From the NCBI RefSeq assembly GCF_037911135.1, contig NZ_JBBLYU010000001.1:1240001-1304000 (forward strand): DNA of 64,000 nt, in the 5' to 3' direction. A program made the translations under genes and the position numbers. Numbering within the stretch: the stretch's first letter is position 1; each line of letters starts with the position of its first letter. The notes under the pieces were generated by a model. The model saw nothing but the letters and a program-made list of their open reading frames with translations. It was not told where the DNA came from and ran no database searches. Below are positions 26,782 to 35,526 of the stretch, piece after piece. The stretch is from Phaeobacter sp. A36a-5a (GTDB lineage Bacteria; Pseudomonadota; Alphaproteobacteria; Rhodobacterales; Rhodobacteraceae).

Positions 26782-27345
26782 ATGTCTGACGATTTTATTC
26801 TCGATACCGATGATCTACAGCGCCGCATGGATGGTGCCATGGCCAATCTCAGAACCGAATTCGCGTCGCTGCGGACCGGTCGTGCCTCCGCCTCGATGCT
26901 GGAGCCCGTGATGGTGGACGCCTATGGCTCGATGACGCCGATCAACCAGGTTGGCACCGTCAACGTGCCGGAGCCGCGCATGGTCACCATCAACGTCTGG
27001 GACAAGGCGCTGGTCGGCAAGGTGGAGAAGGCGATCCGCGAATCCGGCCTGGGCATCAACCCGCAGCTTAACGGCACCATCATCATGCTGCCGATCCCGG
27101 AGCTGAACGAGGAGCGCCGCCGCGAGCTGACCAAGGTTGCCGGCCAGTACGCCGAACACGCCCGCGTATCGATCCGCAACGTGCGCCGCGATGGGATGGA
27201 CCAGATCAAGAAAGCCAAGGCCGACGGCATGTCCGAGGACGACCAGAAGCTCTGGGAAGGCGAAGTTCAGGAGCTGACCGACAAGATGATTAAGGTTGTC
27301 GACGCGGCTCTGGAAACCAAACAAGCCGAAATTATGCAGGTCTGA
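26782..27345 (+). CDS. frr: Ribosome recycling factor
   Basis: Splits the post-termination ribosome together with EF-G. 187 residues, the family's usual size. Typical features are [36 protein letters not shown] and the C-terminal [24 protein letters not shown]. The ATG at 26782 follows GGGGAGAG. uppS starts 9 bp after its stop, so frr leads an operon with the isoprenoid and envelope genes. Confidence 0.97.
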   Translation: MSDDFILDTDDLQRRMDGAMANLRTEFASLRTGRASASMLEPVMVDAYGSMTPINQVGTVNVPEPRMVTINVWDKALVGKVEKAIRESGLGINPQLNGTIIMLPIPELNEERRRELTKVAGQYAEHARVSIRNVRRDGMDQIKKAKADGMSEDDQKLWEGEVQELTDKMIKVVDAALETKQAEIMQV

Positions 27346-27354
27346 CACCTGCTT

Positions 27355-28113
27355 ATGTCACAGAGCACAGACACCGTCCTGGCGCCGGATGAGAGCGACC
27401 TCGCACCGGAACGCGGCCCGAAACATGTTGCCATCATCATGGATGGCAATGGCCGCTGGGCACAGGCGCGGGGCCGTCCGCGTCTGTTCGGTCACCACGC
27501 GGGCGCCAAACGGGTGCGCGAGGTGGTGGAATGCTGCCCCGCGCTGGGGGTGAAATACCTCACCATCTTTGCCTTTTCGACCGAGAACTGGAAGCGCACA
27601 CAGGTGGAGGTCGCAGGCCTCATGAGCCTGTTCCGCCGCTATATCTCCAAGGAGATGAAAGCGCTGTCGCAGCGCAATGTCCGGGTCCGTTTCATCGGGG
27701 ACCGGGTGCGGCTGGACAAAAAGCTGGTCGCGCTGATGGACCAGCTGGAGCAGGAGACCGCCTGCAATGACGGTACCCACCTGACCATCGCGCTGAATTA
27801 TGGCAGCCGTGACGAGGTGGCGCGGGCCACCAAACGGCTGGCCGAGGATGTGGCAGCGGGGCGCCTGAACCCTGCGGATGTGGATGAGGAAACCCTGCCA
27901 CGTTATCTCGATACCCATGTGTTGCCCGATCCAGATCTGGTCATCCGCACCAGCGGTGAAGCGCGGATCTCCAACTTTCTGCTGTGGCAGTCGGCCTATG
28001 CGGAATATGAGTTCATCGACACGCTGTGGCCGGATTTCACCGCCGACGAGATGGACCGGCTGTGCCGCAGCTACGGGCAGCGGGATCGCCGGTTTGGCGC
28101 GGTGAAGACATGA
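27355..28113 (+). CDS. uppS: Di-trans,poly-cis undecaprenyl diphosphate synthase
   Basis: Condenses isopentenyl units to undecaprenyl diphosphate, the lipid carrier for peptidoglycan and O-antigen. 252 residues. The catalytic Asp is Asp30 in IIMDGNGRWAQARG; FSTENWKR, LTIALNYGSRDE and the C-terminal DLVIRTSGEARISNFLLWQSAYAEYEF are all family blocks. The stop overlaps the cdsA start by ATGA. Confidence 0.96.
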   Translation: MSQSTDTVLAPDESDLAPERGPKHVAIIMDGNGRWAQARGRPRLFGHHAGAKRVREVVECCPALGVKYLTIFAFSTENWKRTQVEVAGLMSLFRRYISKEMKALSQRNVRVRFIGDRVRLDKKLVALMDQLEQETACNDGTHLTIALNYGSRDEVARATKRLAEDVAAGRLNPADVDEETLPRYLDTHVLPDPDLVIRTSGEARISNFLLWQSAYAEYEFIDTLWPDFTADEMDRLCRSYGQRDRRFGAVKT

Positions 28114-28901
28114 GCGCCGCGGGACGTTGGGCCGATCTGATGCCGCGGGTGATCTCCGCCATCGTAATGATCGTCGTGGGTGGCTGGGCCGTGTGGCGCG
28201 GGGGCGTGGTGTTTGACCTGCTGATCGCGGCGGCCTGTGGTGGCATGATCTGGGAATTGCTGCGCATGGTGGTGCCTGATCGTCAGGGGCTGGCGCTGCC
28301 GCTCGGCGTTCTGTCGATGGGGGCGGTGCTGGCCGCAGCGCTGATGGGCGGCGGCTGGGCGCTTGGCCTGCTGCTGATACCGGCGCTGCTGGGCGCGCTG
28401 GCCATCGACATCCGCCGGGGCATTTACATCGGTTTCGCGCTTTGGGTGCTGTTCGCGGCCTATGCGTTCATCTGGATGCGCAGCGCGCTGGGGCTGGATT
28501 GGATGATCTGGCTGATCTCGGTTGTGGTGGCCACGGATATTGCGGGCTATTTCGCGGGTAAGACCTTTGGCGGGCCGAAATTCTGGCCGCGTGTGAGCCC
28601 GAAGAAAACCTGGTCCGGCACCTCTGCGGGCTGGATCGCGGCCGCAGCTGTTGGTGCGGTCTTTGCGGTGCAGGGCGGGCTTGGCTTTGGCGTCGTGCTG
28701 TTGTCGGTGCTAGTCTCCATGGCCAGCCAGGCCGGTGACGTTGCCGAAAGCGCGCTGAAACGGAAGATGGCTGTGAAGGATTCCAGCGGCCTGATCCCGG
28801 GCCACGGCGGGCTGTTCGACCGCTTTGACGGTATGCTGGGCGCGGCGGCCATGGTGCTGCTGGTACTCAGCCTGTGGGGTTTGCCCGGCGGGACGATCTG
28901 A
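28110..28901 (+). CDS. cdsA: Phosphatidate cytidylyltransferase
   Basis: Integral membrane enzyme making CDP-diacylglycerol from phosphatidate and CTP, precursor of the phospholipids. About 263 residues with seven or eight hydrophobic helices. The signature near the C-terminus is intact: GDVAESALKRKMAVKDSSG followed by LIPGHGGLFDRFD; SPKKTWSG is also present. ATG overlaps the uppS stop, and its TGA overlaps the dxr ATG. The psd gene in this window acts downstream of its product. Confidence 0.95.
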   Translation: MSAAGRWADLMPRVISAIVMIVVGGWAVWRGGVVFDLLIAAACGGMIWELLRMVVPDRQGLALPLGVLSMGAVLAAALMGGGWALGLLLIPALLGALAIDIRRGIYIGFALWVLFAAYAFIWMRSALGLDWMIWLISVVVATDIAGYFAGKTFGGPKFWPRVSPKKTWSGTSAGWIAAAAVGAVFAVQGGLGFGVVLLSVLVSMASQAGDVAESALKRKMAVKDSSGLIPGHGGLFDRFDGMLGAAAMVLLVLSLWGLPGGTI

Positions 28902-30073
28902 TGCGCAAGATCTCGATTTTCGGGGCCACCGGGTCCATTGGTCAGAATACGATTGACCTGATCCGGCGGGCCCCCGGTGACTACAATGTGGTGGCGCTGA
29001 CCGGTGGCGCCAATATTGCCCAGCTGGCACAGGATGCCAGAGCGCTGCGTGCCGATATCGCCGTGACCGCCTATGATGACAAGCTGCCGGAGCTGCGGGC
29101 CGCCCTGGACGGTTCGGGCATCGTGGCGGCCGCCGGGCAGGCGGCGCTGGTCGAGGCGGCGTCGCGACCTGCGGATTGGGTCATGTCGGCGATTGTCGGC
29201 GCGGCTGGCCTTGCTCCGGGGCTCGAGGCGCTGAAGCAGGGCGCGACTCTGTCGCTGGCGAATAAGGAATCGCTGGTTTGCGCCGGAGCGCTGCTGCTGG
29301 AGACCGCCCGCAGCCATAATGCGCGGCTCCTGCCCGTGGACAGCGAACATTCGGCGGTGTTTCAGGGGCTGGTCGGTGAAGACATCGCGGCGGTGGAACG
29401 TGTGGTGATCACCGCCTCTGGCGGGGCGTTTCGCGACTGGCCGCTGGAGCAGCTGAAGACCGCCACGGTGGCACAGGCCTCCTCGCATCCCAATTGGGAC
29501 ATGGGCCAGCGGATCACTATCGACAGTGCGTCCATGTTCAACAAGGCGCTGGAAGTCATTGAGACCCGTGAGTTTTTTCGCGTCGATCCAGACCAGATCG
29601 AAGTGGTGGTGCATCCTGAATCCATCGTTCACGCGCTGGTCGGTTTTCGCGACGGTGCGCTGATGGCGCATCTCGGCGCGCCGGATATGCGCCATGCCAT
29701 TGGTTATGCGCTGCATTGGCCCGAACGGCGCGAGCTGCCTGTGGAGCGGCTGGATCTGGCGCGGCTGGCGCAGCTGACGTTTCGGGCGCCTGATCCCGCG
29801 CGCTATCCGGCATTGCGGCTGGCCTATGATGTGATGGCGCGGGGCGGGCTGATGGGGGCGGTGTTCAATGCCGCCAAGGAACGGGCGCTGGATCATTTCA
29901 TCGCCGGGCGCATCGGCTTTCTGGACATGGCCGAAGTGGTGGCGCGGGTGCTGGATCAATTTGACAGTGCAGATCGCGGGCTAGATGAGGCAATGACACT
30001 TGATACGGTGCGCCGGACCGACCATCTCGCCCGTATGGACGCCGACAATGAAATTTTGAAATATGTAAGGTAA
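28901..30073 (+). CDS. dxr: 1-deoxy-D-xylulose 5-phosphate reductoisomerase
   Basis: Second enzyme of the MEP isoprenoid pathway, converting DXP to MEP with NADPH. 390 residues. NADPH motif GATGSIG at 8-14; ANKESLV and the metal-binding VDSEHSAVFQ block are present, as are SGGAFRDWPLEQL and HPNWDMGQRITIDSASMFNK. It supplies precursors to uppS and miaA. Start ATG shares bases with the cdsA stop. Confidence 0.96.
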   Translation: MRKISIFGATGSIGQNTIDLIRRAPGDYNVVALTGGANIAQLAQDARALRADIAVTAYDDKLPELRAALDGSGIVAAAGQAALVEAASRPADWVMSAIVGAAGLAPGLEALKQGATLSLANKESLVCAGALLLETARSHNARLLPVDSEHSAVFQGLVGEDIAAVERVVITASGGAFRDWPLEQLKTATVAQASSHPNWDMGQRITIDSASMFNKALEVIETREFFRVDPDQIEVVVHPESIVHALVGFRDGALMAHLGAPDMRHAIGYALHWPERRELPVERLDLARLAQLTFRAPDPARYPALRLAYDVMARGGLMGAVFNAAKERALDHFIAGRIGFLDMAEVVARVLDQFDSADRGLDEAMTLDTVRRTDHLARMDADNEILKYVR

Positions 30074-30077
30074 GCCC

Positions 30078-31427
30078 TTGGATCTCGTCTCCTTTCTTCC
30101 GCAGTTTGGCGGGTATCTCTATGTGATTGCCAGCTTTGTGGTGGCCCTGTCGGTGATCGTGGCTGTGCATGAATATGGCCATTACATCGTCGGGCGCTGG
30201 TCCGGGATCCATGCCGAGGTCTTCTCGCTGGGATTCGGTCCGGTGCTGTTTTCGCGGGTGGACAAGCGCGGCACCCGCTGGCAGGTGGCGCTGCTGCCGT
30301 TTGGTGGCTACGTGAAGTTCCTTGGTGATGCGGATGCGGCCTCGGGCAAGGATAGCGCGGCAATGGCGGATGCGGCGGCTGATCCGGTGGCGCTGCGGCG
30401 CACGATGCACGGCGCGCCGCTTTGGGCGCGGGCGGCCACCGTCGCGGCGGGGCCGGTGTTCAACTTCATCATGTCCGCGCTGATTTTTGCCGGTGTTTTC
30501 ATGGTGCAGGGCACCATGCGCGATCCGCTGACGGTGGAGCGGCTGGTGCCGCTGCCGGGGCTGCAAACCGGCCTGCGCGAAGGTGACGCGCTGTTGCAGA
30601 TCAACGGTGTCGATGTTCCCTCGCTGGAGGATAACACTGCCTTTGCGGCCTTCCGCGATGCGGTGCCGGAACAGCAGCCGCTAACCTATACCGTGCTGCG
30701 CGACGGCCAGCAGACCGAGGTCGAAGGACCGTATCCCTGGCCGCCGCATGTGCGTGGCGTGGCACCGCGCAGTGCCGCGTCTGACATCGACCTGCAGCCG
30801 GGCGATGTGATCACCGCCGTGGATGGCGCGCCGATCTTTGCCTTTGACCAGCTGAAACGTGCGGTTGAAAGCGCCGAGGGCAAGGTGTTGCTGCTGAAGG
30901 TCTGGCGCGCTGGCGAAGAGTTCGAGATGGCTCTGGCGCCCCGCCGTGTGGATGAGCCGCAGGCGGATGGCGGCTTTGCCACCCGCTGGCGTATGGGCAT
31001 TGTCGGTGGTCTGGCGTTTGAGCCTGCGACCGAGAGCCTGGGCCTTGGAGAGGCGCTTGGCGGTGGCGCGGCGCAGGTCTGGGGCGTGGTCGAAATGTCG
31101 CTTTCCGGGCTGAAACATATGATCACCGGTGCGATCAGCACCTGCAACCTGTCGGGTCCGATTGGCATTGCCGAGACCTCTGGTGCGATGGCAAGCCAGG
31201 GGGCGGCCAGCTTCATTCGGTTTATCGCCGTGCTCTCCACTGCCGTTGGCCTGCTGAACCTGTTCCCGATCCCGGCGCTGGATGGCGGGCATCTGATGTT
31301 CTACGCCTATGAGGCGGTGACCGGTAAGCCGCCGAATGATGCGGTGATGCGGGTACTGATGGCGGTTGGTATCTCCGCCATCCTCAGCCTGATGATGTTT
31401 GCGCTTTTCAACGATATCTTCTGCTAG
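30078..31427 (+). CDS. rseP: Site-2 zinc metalloprotease RseP
   Basis: Inner-membrane intramembrane protease that releases anti-sigma factors or remnant signal peptides. 449 residues. Zn motif HEYGH at 31-35, with LDGGH near the C-terminus giving the third ligand. Two PDZ regions lie in the middle (about 125-290), and about four membrane helices flank them. The start is a TTG 4 bp after the dxr stop; no better start exists before the HEYGH helix. Position between dxr and bamA is the common proteobacterial arrangement. Confidence 0.94.
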   Translation: MDLVSFLPQFGGYLYVIASFVVALSVIVAVHEYGHYIVGRWSGIHAEVFSLGFGPVLFSRVDKRGTRWQVALLPFGGYVKFLGDADAASGKDSAAMADAAADPVALRRTMHGAPLWARAATVAAGPVFNFIMSALIFAGVFMVQGTMRDPLTVERLVPLPGLQTGLREGDALLQINGVDVPSLEDNTAFAAFRDAVPEQQPLTYTVLRDGQQTEVEGPYPWPPHVRGVAPRSAASDIDLQPGDVITAVDGAPIFAFDQLKRAVESAEGKVLLLKVWRAGEEFEMALAPRRVDEPQADGGFATRWRMGIVGGLAFEPATESLGLGEALGGGAAQVWGVVEMSLSGLKHMITGAISTCNLSGPIGIAETSGAMASQGAASFIRFIAVLSTAVGLLNLFPIPALDGGHLMFYAYEAVTGKPPNDAVMRVLMAVGISAILSLMMFALFNDIFC

Positions 31428-31436
31428 GCGCTTTCT

Positions 31437-31467
31437 TGCCGACCGGCCACGATCCGGCTGGTCGGCA
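31437..31467 (+). terminator. Hairpin after rseP
   Basis: TGCCGACC (31437-31444) pairs perfectly with GGTCGGCA (31460-31467), with a GGCC/GGCT inner stretch. There is no T-run, so it may terminate only partly or protect the upstream mRNA. Confidence 0.5.
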
Positions 31468-31615
31468 GATCCCGCAGCAGCAGGGCGCGCCAAACTGTCG
31501 CCACATTCCCCTGTTAATCCTTTGGTAAGCCGCCGGTGGGCAGCGGTGCCGCAGATCGCGGCGCGGTTGTGGCGGATGTGGGATCTTTTTTTAGATAAAC
31601 GGGAGAGTGGACGCC

Positions 31616-31741
31616 ATGAGCAGCCTGCATATTACCAATACGGGATTGGGTCTTTTTATGCGCCTGAACTGGGACCGCGCCATGTCTGTGGCGACGATTT
31701 TGGGAGCGCTGGTGGCCGGGGCCTGGATCGGCAGTCTCTGA
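31616..31741 (+). CDS. Small hydrophobic protein, 41 residues
   Basis: Starts MSSLHITNTGLGLFMRLNWD and ends with one hydrophobic segment (about 22-41: AMSVATILGALVAGAWIGSL). A GGGAGAG ribosome site lies 9 nt before the ATG, and a canonical terminator follows 26 bp after the stop, so it is probably an independent gene between rseP and bamA. A near-CtrA sequence, TTAATCCTTTGGTAA, occurs at 31515-31529. Family and function unknown; an N-terminal amphipathic region plus a single span is all that can be said. Confidence 0.6.
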   Translation: MSSLHITNTGLGLFMRLNWDRAMSVATILGALVAGAWIGSL

Positions 31742-31766
31742 GTTTTCAACCTGTTGCAAGCAATCT

Positions 31767-31796
31767 GGCGCGTGGGGTCATCCCGCGCGCCTTTTT
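31767..31796 (+). terminator. Rho-independent terminator of the 41-residue gene
   Basis: GGCGCG (31767-31772) pairs with CGCGCC (31786-31791), continued by a T-G wobble and GGG/CCC around a GTCAT loop, then TTTTT (31792-31796) and further T-rich sequence. Confidence 0.88.
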
Positions 31797-31803
31797 GTTG
31801 TTT

Positions 31804-31860
31804 TTGACAAGCGCTGATAAACCCGATACGCACGGATTAAGCTGTAAAAAAATCGGGTTT
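31804..31860 (+). promoter_or_regulatory. bamA leader: -35-like box and long-loop inverted repeat
   Basis: TTGACA at 31804-31809 is a good -35 candidate; no strong -10 is found at 17 bp. AAACCCGAT (31819-31827) and ATCGGGTTT (31851-31859) form a perfect 9 bp inverted repeat with a 23 nt loop, ending 7 bp before the bamA ATG, where a ribosome site would be. Confidence 0.45.
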
Positions 31861-31866
31861 TGACTG

Positions 31867-34263
31867 ATGGTTCGGGGGAAGCACACAGGTAGATCCTGTG
31901 GGGGGCGCAAATTAGGTGCCCATATTTTGTATAGAAACGCATCTGCTGTAGCGCTGGCTGTTGCCTTGGGATTTGTCCTGACGCCAGAGTTCGCGGTGGC
32001 GCAGAGCTATAGTTTCACAAACGTTCAGGTCGAGGGCAATCAACGCATCCAGACCTCAACAATTGTGGCCTATACCGGCATTGAGCGGGGCAAATCGGTG
32101 AGCGCCGGGCAGCTCAACGATGCCTATCAGCGCATTCTGGACAGCGGCGTATTCGAAAGCGTCGAGATTGTTCCGCAGGGCAATACGCTGGTGATCAAGG
32201 TCACCGAATTTCCGACCATCAACAAGATCAGCTTTGAAGGCAATCGCCGCATCAAGGACGATGCCATGGCCGAGCTGATCGAATCGGCGCCGCGCCGGGT
32301 ATTCAACCCCACGGTCGCCGAGCGTGATGCCTCCAATCTGGCCGAAGCCTATGGTGCACAGGGACGTCTGGCCACAACCGTGACACCGCGCATCATCCGG
32401 CGCAGCGACAACCGTGTCGATCTGGTGTTCGAAATCTCCGAAGGTGACACCATCGAGGTCGAGCGCGTGTCCTTCATCGGCAACCGCGTCTATTCCGATC
32501 GTCGTCTGCGCCGCGTGCTGGAGACCAAACAGGCCGGTCTGCTGCGCACCTTCATCCGCGCCGATACGCTGATCGAGGACCGTCTGGAATTCGACAAGCA
32601 GGTGCTGCGCGATTTCTACCTGTCGCGCGGCTATGTTGACGTGCGTATCAACAGCACCAATGCCGAGGTAACCGAAGAACGCGACGCCGCCTTCCTGGTG
32701 GTGGATATCAGCGAGGGCCAGAAGTTCGAGTTTGGCGAAATCTCGGTCACCAGCGAGATGTCGGAAGCTGACGCCGATGAGTTCCGCAAGGTTCTGAGGG
32801 TCCGCCCCGGGGTAACCTATTCGCCGAGCGTGGTGGAAAATGCCATCCGGCGCCTGGAAACATATGCGATCCGCAAGGGGATTGATTTCCTGCGGGCCGA
32901 GCCGCGGATCAGCCGCAATGATCGCGAGCTGACGCTGGACGTGGATTTTGTGCTGACCCGTGGCCCGCGCGTGTTCGTTGAGCGGATCGACATCGAAGGC
33001 AACACAACCACGCTGGACCGGGTGATCCGTCAGCAGTTCCGCACCGTCGAGGGCGACCCGTTCAATCCGCGCGAAATCCGCGAAAGCGCTGAACGCATCC
33101 GTGCGCTGGGGTTCTTTGAAACCGCCGAGGTGGACGTGCGCGAAGGCAGCAGCGCCGGTGAGGTGGTTGTCGATGTGGACGTCGAGGAAAAGCCGACGGG
33201 TGCACTGAGCCTTGGTGGTGCCTACTCGGTCAACGACGGCTTCGGTCTCAGCATCGGCCTGTCGGAGAACAACTTCCTTGGTCGGGGGCAGCGCCTGTCG
33301 TTCAACATCTCGACCGCTCAGGACGCCGAGGAATACACGCTTGGCTTCACCGAGCCCTATCTTCTGGGGCGCGACCTGCGTCTTGATCTGGATCTGGGTC
33401 TGTCTGAGACGGATTCCAGCTTTGCGCTTTACGACACCAAACGTGCGTTCTTCTCGCCCGCGCTGACCTTCCAAACCTCGGAAAACAGCAGCCTTCAGAT
33501 CCGGTACACCTGGGATGAGGATGAGATGATCACCCGTGGTGATGATTCCGCCGGGATCCCGCTGGCCGGTCCTGTGGTTCGAAGCGAGATCAACCAGGGT
33601 GCGATCAACGCCAGTTCCATCGGCTTTACCTATACTGTTGACAGCCGCCTGAACGGACTGGATCCGAATTCGGGCTATCTGTTCCAGGTTGGGGCCGATT
33701 ATGCCGGGCTTGGCGGGGATTCCGAATATCTGCGCACCACCGCAAAGATCATCGCCCAGCGTCGTGTCTTCAACGAAGAGGTGACATTGCGGGCAACGAT
33801 CGAGGCAGGCGCCTTTGCCTGGCAGGGGGATGGCTTCAGCCGCTCCATTGATCGGTTTGTCCTGTCGCCCAATATCCTGCGTGGTTTTGAACCGGGTGGT
33901 ATCGGTCCACGGGACCAGTCGCCCAATGGCGCAGGCGGGACCTATAACGACTTCCTCGGCGGCAACTATTACGCGGCGGCCCGCTTTGATGCGGAATTCC
34001 CGCTGGGCCTGCCGGAAGAGATCGGCCTGCGAGGCGGTCTGTTCTATGATGTGGGCAACCTCTGGGGTCTGAACAATGCCGATACCGGCGCGGCGGGCGG
34101 CAATATTGTCGGGCGCGGCGGGTCGTACCGTCATGTGGTCGGCTTCTCGCTGTTGTGGACAACCGGATTTGGTCCTTTGCGGTTCAATTTCTCCAAGGCG
34201 CTGAAGAAAGAAGACTTCGACCAAGAGCAGAGCTTTGATTTGACGTTGCAGGCGCGGTTCTGA
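31867..34263 (+). CDS. bamA: Outer membrane protein assembly factor BamA
   Basis: Essential Omp85-family insertase of the BAM complex. 798 residues: a long signal peptide (hydrophobic core about 26-44, cleavage after FAVAQ near 46), POTRA domains (about 48-425; for example FTNVQVEGNQRI and VERVSFIGNRVYSDRRL), and a 16-strand beta barrel ending in Phe (LTLQARF), the outer-membrane recognition residue. The barrel block FVLSPNILRGFEPGGIGPRD is the conserved loop 6 RGF motif. No good ribosome site precedes the ATG at 31867, so the start is tentative. It heads the bamA-skp-fabZ-lpx run. Confidence 0.95.
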   Translation: MVRGKHTGRSCGGRKLGAHILYRNASAVALAVALGFVLTPEFAVAQSYSFTNVQVEGNQRIQTSTIVAYTGIERGKSVSAGQLNDAYQRILDSGVFESVEIVPQGNTLVIKVTEFPTINKISFEGNRRIKDDAMAELIESAPRRVFNPTVAERDASNLAEAYGAQGRLATTVTPRIIRRSDNRVDLVFEISEGDTIEVERVSFIGNRVYSDRRLRRVLETKQAGLLRTFIRADTLIEDRLEFDKQVLRDFYLSRGYVDVRINSTNAEVTEERDAAFLVVDISEGQKFEFGEISVTSEMSEADADEFRKVLRVRPGVTYSPSVVENAIRRLETYAIRKGIDFLRAEPRISRNDRELTLDVDFVLTRGPRVFVERIDIEGNTTTLDRVIRQQFRTVEGDPFNPREIRESAERIRALGFFETAEVDVREGSSAGEVVVDVDVEEKPTGALSLGGAYSVNDGFGLSIGLSENNFLGRGQRLSFNISTAQDAEEYTLGFTEPYLLGRDLRLDLDLGLSETDSSFALYDTKRAFFSPALTFQTSENSSLQIRYTWDEDEMITRGDDSAGIPLAGPVVRSEINQGAINASSIGFTYTVDSRLNGLDPNSGYLFQVGADYAGLGGDSEYLRTTAKIIAQRRVFNEEVTLRATIEAGAFAWQGDGFSRSIDRFVLSPNILRGFEPGGIGPRDQSPNGAGGTYNDFLGGNYYAAARFDAEFPLGLPEEIGLRGGLFYDVGNLWGLNNADTGAAGGNIVGRGGSYRHVVGFSLLWTTGFGPLRFNFSKALKKEDFDQEQSFDLTLQARF

Positions 34264-34268
34264 TCGCA

Positions 34269-34919
34269 ATGACACGAGCTGTGGACACACGGCACACGGG
34301 GGCGCTGGCTGAGATGCTGGCGCCTTTTGTGCGCGGGCTTGCGATGCTGCCGCTGCTGGTGCTGCCTGCGATGGCGCAGGAGACGGCATTACCGGGGGCG
34401 GGCTTTGCCTTTGGCGAGACATTGCAGCTGGGCGCACCGCAGACCGGGCTGCTGACCATCCAGTCCGAGCGGCTCTATGCCGAGAGCGCCTTTGGTCAGC
34501 GTGTTTCCCAGGAACTGGATGCCGAGGGTGCGGTCCTGACGGCCGAAAACCGCCGGATCGAGGCGGAGCTGCGTGCAGAGGAACTTGAGCTGACCGAGCG
34601 TCGCAGCAGCATGGATCCTGCGGCGTTTCGCGCGCTGGCCGATGCTTTTGACAAAAAGGTGCAGGAAACCCGTCGTCAACAGGATCAGAAACTGCGCGAT
34701 ATCAATCAGATCGGCGAAGATGCACGGCGTGATTTCTTCACCGCTTCGCTGCCTGTGCTGCAACAGATCATGTTGGAAGCCGGGGCTGGAGCCATTCTGG
34801 AACACGCCAGCGTGTTTCTGAGCGCAGATGCCGCGGATGTCACCGATCTGGCGATCGCGCGGGTGAACGAAGTGCTCGGCGACGGGCGTGAGAGCCTGCC
34901 CGAGGCCACCGGCGAATAG
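34269..34919 (+). CDS. OmpH/Skp-like periplasmic chaperone
   Basis: Protein of 216 residues with a signal peptide (core LAMLPLLVLPAMAQ, about 25-38) and a long charged helical region (about 65-160) rich in Glu, Arg and Ala, as in Skp, which holds unfolded outer-membrane proteins for BamA. The segment LTIQSERLYAESAFGQRVSQELD matches the start of the OmpH domain. It begins 6 bp after bamA, the expected place. A start at 34314, just before the signal peptide, is an alternative. In many relatives lpxD follows skp; here it does not. Confidence 0.85.
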   Translation: MTRAVDTRHTGALAEMLAPFVRGLAMLPLLVLPAMAQETALPGAGFAFGETLQLGAPQTGLLTIQSERLYAESAFGQRVSQELDAEGAVLTAENRRIEAELRAEELELTERRSSMDPAAFRALADAFDKKVQETRRQQDQKLRDINQIGEDARRDFFTASLPVLQQIMLEAGAGAILEHASVFLSADAADVTDLAIARVNEVLGDGRESLPEATGE

Positions 34920-35056
34920 GCTTACCGCGCCCGGCTGGCGATTGCCTCAGGCGGAGGCAGGGCGCCGACCGTGCAGCCATCGCCGGGTCTGCCGCTTGCC
35001 GAAGCTGTGGGCAGTTGCTAGGACATACCTAACATTCAGAAAACGGGGAAACCGCA

Positions 35057-35521
35057 ATGACAACCGAGCTGAAAAGCGCCGACATTCACCTGATCCAGCG
35101 GATCCTGCCGCATCGCTACCCGTTTCTGCTGGTCGACAAGGTGGTCGAGATCGACGGCTATTCCTCGGCCTGCGGGATCAAGAACGTCACCATGAACGAA
35201 CCGCATTTCCAGGGCCATTTCCCGGGCACGCCGATTATGCCGGGCGTCACCATCGTCGAGGCGATGGCACAGACTGCGGGCGTGATGCTGGGCGTAGGCA
35301 TGGATATGATCGACACCGAGCTGCTGATCTATTTCATGAACATCGACAAATGCAAATTCCGCCGCAAGGTGATCCCCGGCGATGTGCTGGAGATGCGGGT
35401 GGAGACCACAAGGGGCAAGCCCGGTGGCAAGATCTTCAAGTTCAAGGGTGTTGCAACCGTCAATGGTGAGACTGCGGCGGAGGCCGAGTTCTCGGCCATG
35501 ATCGACGTGCAGAAGGATTGA
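35057..35521 (+). CDS. fabZ: 3-hydroxyacyl-ACP dehydratase FabZ
   Basis: Hot-dog fold dehydratase of fatty acid synthesis, 154 residues. Catalytic His54 and Glu68 fall in [22 protein letters not shown]-type sequence. It competes with LpxA for the common substrate 3-hydroxyacyl-ACP, which explains its place beside lpxA. The start has GGGGAAA upstream; lpxA begins 5 bp after its stop. Confidence 0.96.
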   Translation: MTTELKSADIHLIQRILPHRYPFLLVDKVVEIDGYSSACGIKNVTMNEPHFQGHFPGTPIMPGVTIVEAMAQTAGVMLGVGMDMIDTELLIYFMNIDKCKFRRKVIPGDVLEMRVETTRGKPGGKIFKFKGVATVNGETAAEAEFSAMIDVQKD

Positions 35522-35526
35522 CACAG

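Noticed and set aside
32056-34437. Minus-strand open frame of about 790 codons over bamA
   Set aside because: Antisense shadow; the plus strand carries a full BamA with signal peptide and C-terminal Phe.
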